A DNA stretch of 8,679 nucleotides from Gammaproteobacteria bacterium. Its GTDB lineage: Bacteria; Pseudomonadota; Gammaproteobacteria; UBA4575. Positions 6,473 to 8,679 of this stretch are shown piece by piece. Made by a program: the position numbers and the translations under genes. The stretch's first letter is position 1, and each line of letters starts with the position of its first letter. Below the pieces are notes generated by a model. That model was not told where the DNA came from, searched no databases, and saw only the letters and a list, made by a program, of their open reading frames with translations. The stretch spans positions 1 through 8,679 of the forward strand of contig JAPUHH010000004.1 of the NCBI GenBank assembly GCA_027297825.1. Reading direction: 5' to 3'.

Positions 6473-6511
6473 AACGTATAAACGTATAATTTGCAGCTAA
6501 GTTCCAGTAAA
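6473..6511 (-). promoter_or_regulatory. Putative rpe operon promoter with tandem AACGTATA
   Basis: On the minus strand, TTTACT (6511-6506) and TTATAC (6489-6484) are 16 bases apart, which would start transcription roughly 40 bases before the rpe ATG. The -10 hexamer overlaps a perfect tandem 8-base repeat on the plus strand, AACGTATA at 6473-6480 and 6481-6488. The repeat could be an operator or just duplicated AT-rich sequence. No good promoter is visible for the divergent CopD-like gene. Confidence 0.4.
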
Positions 6512-6556
6512 CTTTAGCTCATGCATTCTCCACCGCCGCCTTGTCTAAATACTATT

Positions 6557-6561
6557 AAGAG
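6557..6561 (+). promoter_or_regulatory. Ribosome binding site of the CopD-like gene
   Basis: AAGAG lies ten bases before the ATG at 6572. It is a moderate match that supports this start over internal ones and fits the predicted first transmembrane helix beginning near residue 8. Confidence 0.5.
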
Positions 6562-6571
6562 AACATAGAAA

Positions 6572-7054
6572 ATGGATTTACAACCTTATTATCTACCAGC
6601 GGCCATAGCTGGACATATTCTTGCTGCTGTAATCTGGGTGGGAGGAATGTTCTTTGCCTATACAGCTTTACGTCCTGCCGCAGCAAAACTTCTTGAAGCA
6701 CCACAGCGGTTAAAGTTATGGCGAAAATCTTTGGCCAGCTTCTTTTTCTGGGTGTGGATTTGCATCATCGCATTACCCGCCACGGGCTATTGGATTATCT
6801 TCGCTCACTATGGTGGCATGGCACGCGTGCATTGGCATGTACACGTCATGCAAGTGATCGGCATTATTATGATCTTAATATTCTTGCACGTATTTTTTGT
6901 GCCTTACATGCGCTTGCGAAAAACCGTGAAGCAAGAAAACTTTCAGGTCGCCAGCGAACACCTCGCGCAAATTAGAAAATCTGTGGGAATTAATCTATTT
7001 TTAGGAATTATCGTACTGATCGTTGCTGGCGGGCTACGCTATTCACCAATGTGA
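6572..7054 (+). CDS. CopD-like four-helix integral membrane protein
   Basis: The 160-residue protein is mostly membrane-embedded. Hydrophobic helices lie at about 8-31, 54-78, 90-112 and 138-155, with basic linkers (RLKLWRKS, RLRKTVKQ) that suggest cytoplasmic loops. Histidines that could bind metal or haem include His15 in helix 1, His79, His87, His89 and His91 around the third helix, and His106 within it. This arrangement, with IWVGGMFFAYTALRP in helix 1, matches stand-alone CopD-family (copper-resistance D / YkoC-like) proteins. Their exact role is uncertain, with copper handling or a haem-linked redox role both proposed. No CopC partner or copper regulator is nearby. The converging neighbour is a c-type cytochrome, so a respiratory role is as likely as copper resistance. 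I leave the symbol empty because function is not demonstrated. Confidence 0.75.
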   Translation: MDLQPYYLPAAIAGHILAAVIWVGGMFFAYTALRPAAAKLLEAPQRLKLWRKSLASFFFWVWICIIALPATGYWIIFAHYGGMARVHWHVHVMQVIGIIMILIFLHVFFVPYMRLRKTVKQENFQVASEHLAQIRKSVGINLFLGIIVLIVAGGLRYSPM

Positions 7055-7056
7055 CA

Positions 7057-7094
7057 TTACCCGCCAAATATTTAATACATGTTTTGGCTGGTAA
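7057..7094. terminator. Bidirectional hairpin between converging genes
   Basis: TTACCCGCCAAA (7057-7068) pairs with TTTGGCTGGTAA (7083-7094) at 11 of 12 positions around a 14-base loop. It lies in the 42-base gap between the CopD-like stop (7054) and the cytochrome stop (7097). Position and near-symmetry point to a shared terminator. T-runs after the stem are short on both strands, so strength is uncertain. Confidence 0.65.
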
Positions 7095-7096
7095 AA

Positions 7097-7408
7097 TTAT
7101 TTACACCCTAGAGAAGCGTAATAAGCTGCAAGATTAGCAATATCTTCGTCTGATAGTCCTGACACCATGGGTGCCATTTGCGCACTTTCTCGCGTGCCAT
7201 CCTTGAATGCTGTAATCTGTGTTATTAAATATTGTTCTTTTTGGCCCGCTAAAGTTGGGAAGGTACCGACAGGACTAATCCCCGCTCCGCCATGACATGC
7301 TGCACAGGTTACTGACTTAGTCTTTCCGGCTTCTGCATCACCTGCATAACTTACTGCGGTGAAAAAAAGTAAAACTAAAATGCTAAATGCTTTTCCCATC
7401 TGGTTCAT
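7097..7408 (-). CDS. Small secreted class I cytochrome c (c5/c553-like)
   Basis: A periplasmic single-haem electron carrier. The preferred ATG (7408) has GGAG six bases upstream and opens directly into a signal peptide: basic start, hydrophobic FSILVLLFFTAV and a likely cleavage after VSYA (residue 22). The frame continues upstream to an ATG at 7471, but those 21 extra residues would bury the signal peptide and are probably not translated. The mature protein of about 81 residues has the haem site CAACH (35-39), a GxxPxLAGQ segment (FPTLAGQKEQY, 50-60) and a C-terminal MAPMVSGLSDEDIANLAAYY (78-97) with the axial methionine, probably Met81. This layout is typical of c553/c5-type cytochromes that give electrons to terminal oxidases or other reductases. 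Its partner is not identifiable here. It is transcribed toward the CopD-like gene and ends at the shared hairpin. Confidence 0.92.
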   Translation of the reverse strand: MNQMGKAFSILVLLFFTAVSYAGDAEAGKTKSVTCAACHGGAGISPVGTFPTLAGQKEQYLITQITAFKDGTRESAQMAPMVSGLSDEDIANLAAYYASLGCK

Positions 7409-7414
7409 TACATA

Positions 7415-7439
7415 CTCCCATGAATTAGATAAAATTATA
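7415..7439 (-). promoter_or_regulatory. Cytochrome -10 element and ribosome binding site
   Basis: On the minus strand a consensus TATAAT (7439-7434) lies 25 bases before the cytochrome ATG and is followed by GGAG (7418-7415). Transcription would begin near 7427, leaving a leader of about 20 bases. No good -35 hexamer is seen 16-18 bases upstream, which suggests an activator-dependent promoter or a chance match. The spacing supports ATG 7408 over the longer frame, because a start at 7471 would lie upstream of this promoter. Confidence 0.45.
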
Positions 7440-7538
7440 TTGAGTGAGTTAGAAGGCTGCGTGCATAACATAAAAAGTTCAAGCCAGCCTAGAAATCAAA
7501 CAACAGAAACAAGCGCATTGTACTTAATTTACCTACCT

Positions 7539-8281
7539 TCACAATGTAGATTTTGGTGCATTCACACGCAGATTACGTGTTACATACATCAGCACAGATA
7601 ATAACAGCATCGCGCCCATTAATAGCGCATAGTCTTCCAGCTGCAGCAACGAATACAATACGGCATAAGGCTACTAACAGTACATAAAGCCTGCTTTAGA
7701 TCGAACTTTAAGTGCAACTGCGGTGTAAGAAGTTATCAAACCAATATTAATCAACGCGGCGATAAAGTAAGTAGCAAGAAAAAAGTGTGCTCCACAATTT
7801 ATAATAACACTAAATAAAATAATGCCAGCGTTATTCCAATCAATGCGGTGCATATGGTCGGATAAACTTTCAATATTTAGCATATCAAAACTTCCCGCAA
7901 GTGAAGTATCCGCTTTGTACACTAAGGGCTTACAGATACCTCGTTTACGGTGCTGCTCAGATAGGTCGACATCAATATTTAATGTCTTAGGTAAATTCAC
8001 TGCATATTTTGTTACATACTTGGACTTCGTTTTTACTTTTTCTTTACCTTGCTCATCTGTAGTGGTCTCTTTGTTGACGTGCTTCTCTACAAACGGGCCC
8101 ACTAACATTGGGCCTTGTAAAGTTTGCTGCCCTCTCCATGTATTTGCGATGTCGCATAAAGCCCCTCGATACAAGCTATCTCGTTCACTGACAACTCTTG
8201 CATCATCGCTAATGGAATAAGCATGATTAATGCAATACCTGCTACAACGGTTCCGCACACCGCTAAGGTTTCATTCACCAC
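7539..8281 (-). pseudogene. creD: creD-type inner membrane protein, multiply broken
   Basis: Fragments match the CreD/Cet inner-membrane family. The first hydrophobic segment, ALIMLIPLAMMQEL, is read from about 8278 to 8193. One missing base near 8192 then shifts the frame to VSERDSLYRGALCDIA, GQQTLQGPMLVGPF and KPLVYKADTSLAGSF, as in the CreD periplasmic domain. At IDWNNA (about 7827) the family sequence jumps straight to the C-terminal helices (FIAALINIGLITSYTAVAL), so roughly 200 residues are gone. Two adjacent TAG codons (7676-7674, 7673-7671) then interrupt the frame, which continues as LQLEDYALLMGAMLLLSVLM and ends with TGA at 7539. Intact CreD has about 450 residues and four to six helices; in E. 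coli it belongs to the CreBC regulon. Three independent lesions make function very unlikely. The 5' boundary is unclear because it runs into the neighbouring remnant. Confidence 0.85.
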
Positions 8282-8438
8282 GGTGTCAATGCCTTGAGTA
8301 TTTTTTCAGTTACAGTGATATCGATATCACCTGTTGAGGTGCCACCCAAAGTTCCTTGAGTTGCAGCAAATGAACTACCTACAGCAAGCAGTGCTCCAGC
8401 TACAAATAAACCTTTAACAGCCTTGTCGATTTTTTCAT
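8275..8438 (-). pseudogene. Truncated gene for a small signal-peptide protein
   Basis: One frame reads KGLFVAGALLAVGSSFAATQ followed by GTLGGTSTGDIDITVTEKIL and a TGA at 8277-8275. This is a clear Sec signal peptide (cleavage after SFA) and the start of a Thr/Gly-rich mature domain. The opening resembles small periplasmic proteins of about 150 residues, but the rest is missing. The natural start, ATG at 8438, is followed by six A residues; a seventh would give M-K-K-I-D-K in frame with the signal peptide. As it stands, the ATG frame (also from ATGs at 8453 and 8444) ends within 17 codons. The gene is therefore both frameshifted and cut short where it meets the creD remnant, as if a deletion joined the two. 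I do not recognise the function. Confidence 0.55.
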
Positions 8439-8477
8439 ATCCATATCTTTCATTTATATATAATAGTTAATCTTTCT

Positions 8478-8494
8478 CCCAAGCATGTCTTGGG
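8478..8494. other. Small perfect hairpin upstream of the signal-peptide remnant
   Basis: CCCAAG (8478-8483) and CTTGGG (8489-8494) form a 6-base stem with a 5-base loop. On the minus strand this lies about 25-40 bases before the three candidate ATGs, within the probable 5' untranslated leader, and is followed by the purine-rich GAGAAAGA. It has no T-run, so it is more likely a leader stem affecting stability or translation than a terminator. A chance palindrome is possible. Confidence 0.35.
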
Positions 8495-8679
8495 GGTTAC
8501 AAACTTATGCTGGATTTTGCTCCTTACCAAACAGCTTAAATCACTGATCAATAACCTAAAGTATATCGATAAATGTGTTTTTGGATCATCGCATCCGATA
8601 AAATAAAGCCCTTATGTTACAGTCGGTTAGCAACAAGGCTAAAGTATTGAGGCTGGTCTAAAAGTAACAAAAATGGTCC
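8495..8679. other. AT-rich right end, no gene seen
   Basis: No convincing coding frame, tRNA or repeat is visible on either strand. A TATACT-like -10 on the minus strand (about 8566-8561) could belong to the remnant to its left, and an AAGGAG lies near 8530 on that strand without a start codon after it. From the right edge a minus-strand frame stays open for about 20 codons before a TAA near 8616; it is too short to judge as the end of another gene. Confidence 0.4.

Noticed and set aside
6718..6975. Second plus-strand frame inside the CopD-like gene
   Set aside because: It overlaps the four-helix protein in another frame and has no membrane or family features of its own.
7409..7471. Longer cytochrome c frame starting at ATG 7471
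   Set aside because: It would add 21 polar residues before a clear signal peptide, has no ribosome binding site, and lies upstream of the likely -10; ATG 7408 has GGAG at ideal spacing.
7822..8220. Open plus-strand frame of 132 codons opposite creD
   Set aside because: It is antisense to recognisable CreD fragments and its translation shows no family motif; it is a shadow of the pseudogene.
8595..8640. Intrinsic terminator on the minus strand (AGCCTT ... AAGGGCT then TTTATTTT)
   Set aside because: The stem is about six pairs with a bulge and a loop of around 20 bases that would contain the stop of the short frame; too weak to call.

Overview
The window looks like a piece of a low-to-moderate GC proteobacterial chromosome, most likely from a gammaproteobacterium; a betaproteobacterium is not excluded. 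The reasons are the contiguous order rpe-gph-trpE-trpG-trpD-trpC with no trpF, trpB or trpA attached, a creD-type gene, a small c5-like cytochrome c, and the protein sequences themselves. I cannot name the genus. No rRNA, tRNA or CRISPR array is visible.

Layout. (1) Positions 1-301 hold the N-terminal 100 codons of a tyrosine-recombinase integrase (DUF4102 arm-binding domain), transcribed leftward and cut by the window edge. Upstream of its start are four ACGTTTC iterons (322-366) and then a cluster of near-identical GGAC(A/T)GTATTGGATTA repeats (391-475). Immediately to the right, an HPP-family membrane protein gene breaks off at its signature HPP motif (477-838) and also carries a one-base frameshift. 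I read this as the end of an integrated element that interrupts the HPP gene. (2) Positions 991-6435 hold six intact, closely packed minus-strand genes, in transcription order rpe, gph, trpE, trpG, trpD, trpC. (3) Positions 6572-7054 (+) encode a four-helix CopD-like membrane protein. It converges on a small secreted cytochrome c (7097-7408, -), with a bidirectional hairpin between them. (4) Positions 7539-8440 are decayed: a creD pseudogene with a frameshift, a large internal deletion and a tandem TAG TAG, and upstream of it a truncated gene for a small signal-peptide protein with its own frameshift. (5) Nothing convincing is encoded in 8495-8679.

How the genes work together. The trp cluster covers chorismate to indole-3-glycerol phosphate: TrpE/TrpG make anthranilate, TrpD adds the phosphoribosyl group, and TrpC closes the indole ring. 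The isomerase and synthase steps (TrpF, TrpBA) must be elsewhere. rpe supplies pentose-phosphate flux and gph removes 2-phosphoglycolate; their linkage to trpE is a recurrent arrangement in these bacteria. A 22-codon frame with two Trp codons lies between gph and trpE and is a candidate leader peptide, but I found no attenuator terminator beside it.

The contrast between the two halves is notable: every biosynthetic and respiratory gene is intact, while both flanks hold genes with several independent lesions. That pattern suggests real gene decay rather than uniform sequencing error. I do not see a clearly new multi-gene system. The most interesting structure is the repeat-rich integrase/attachment region at the left end.
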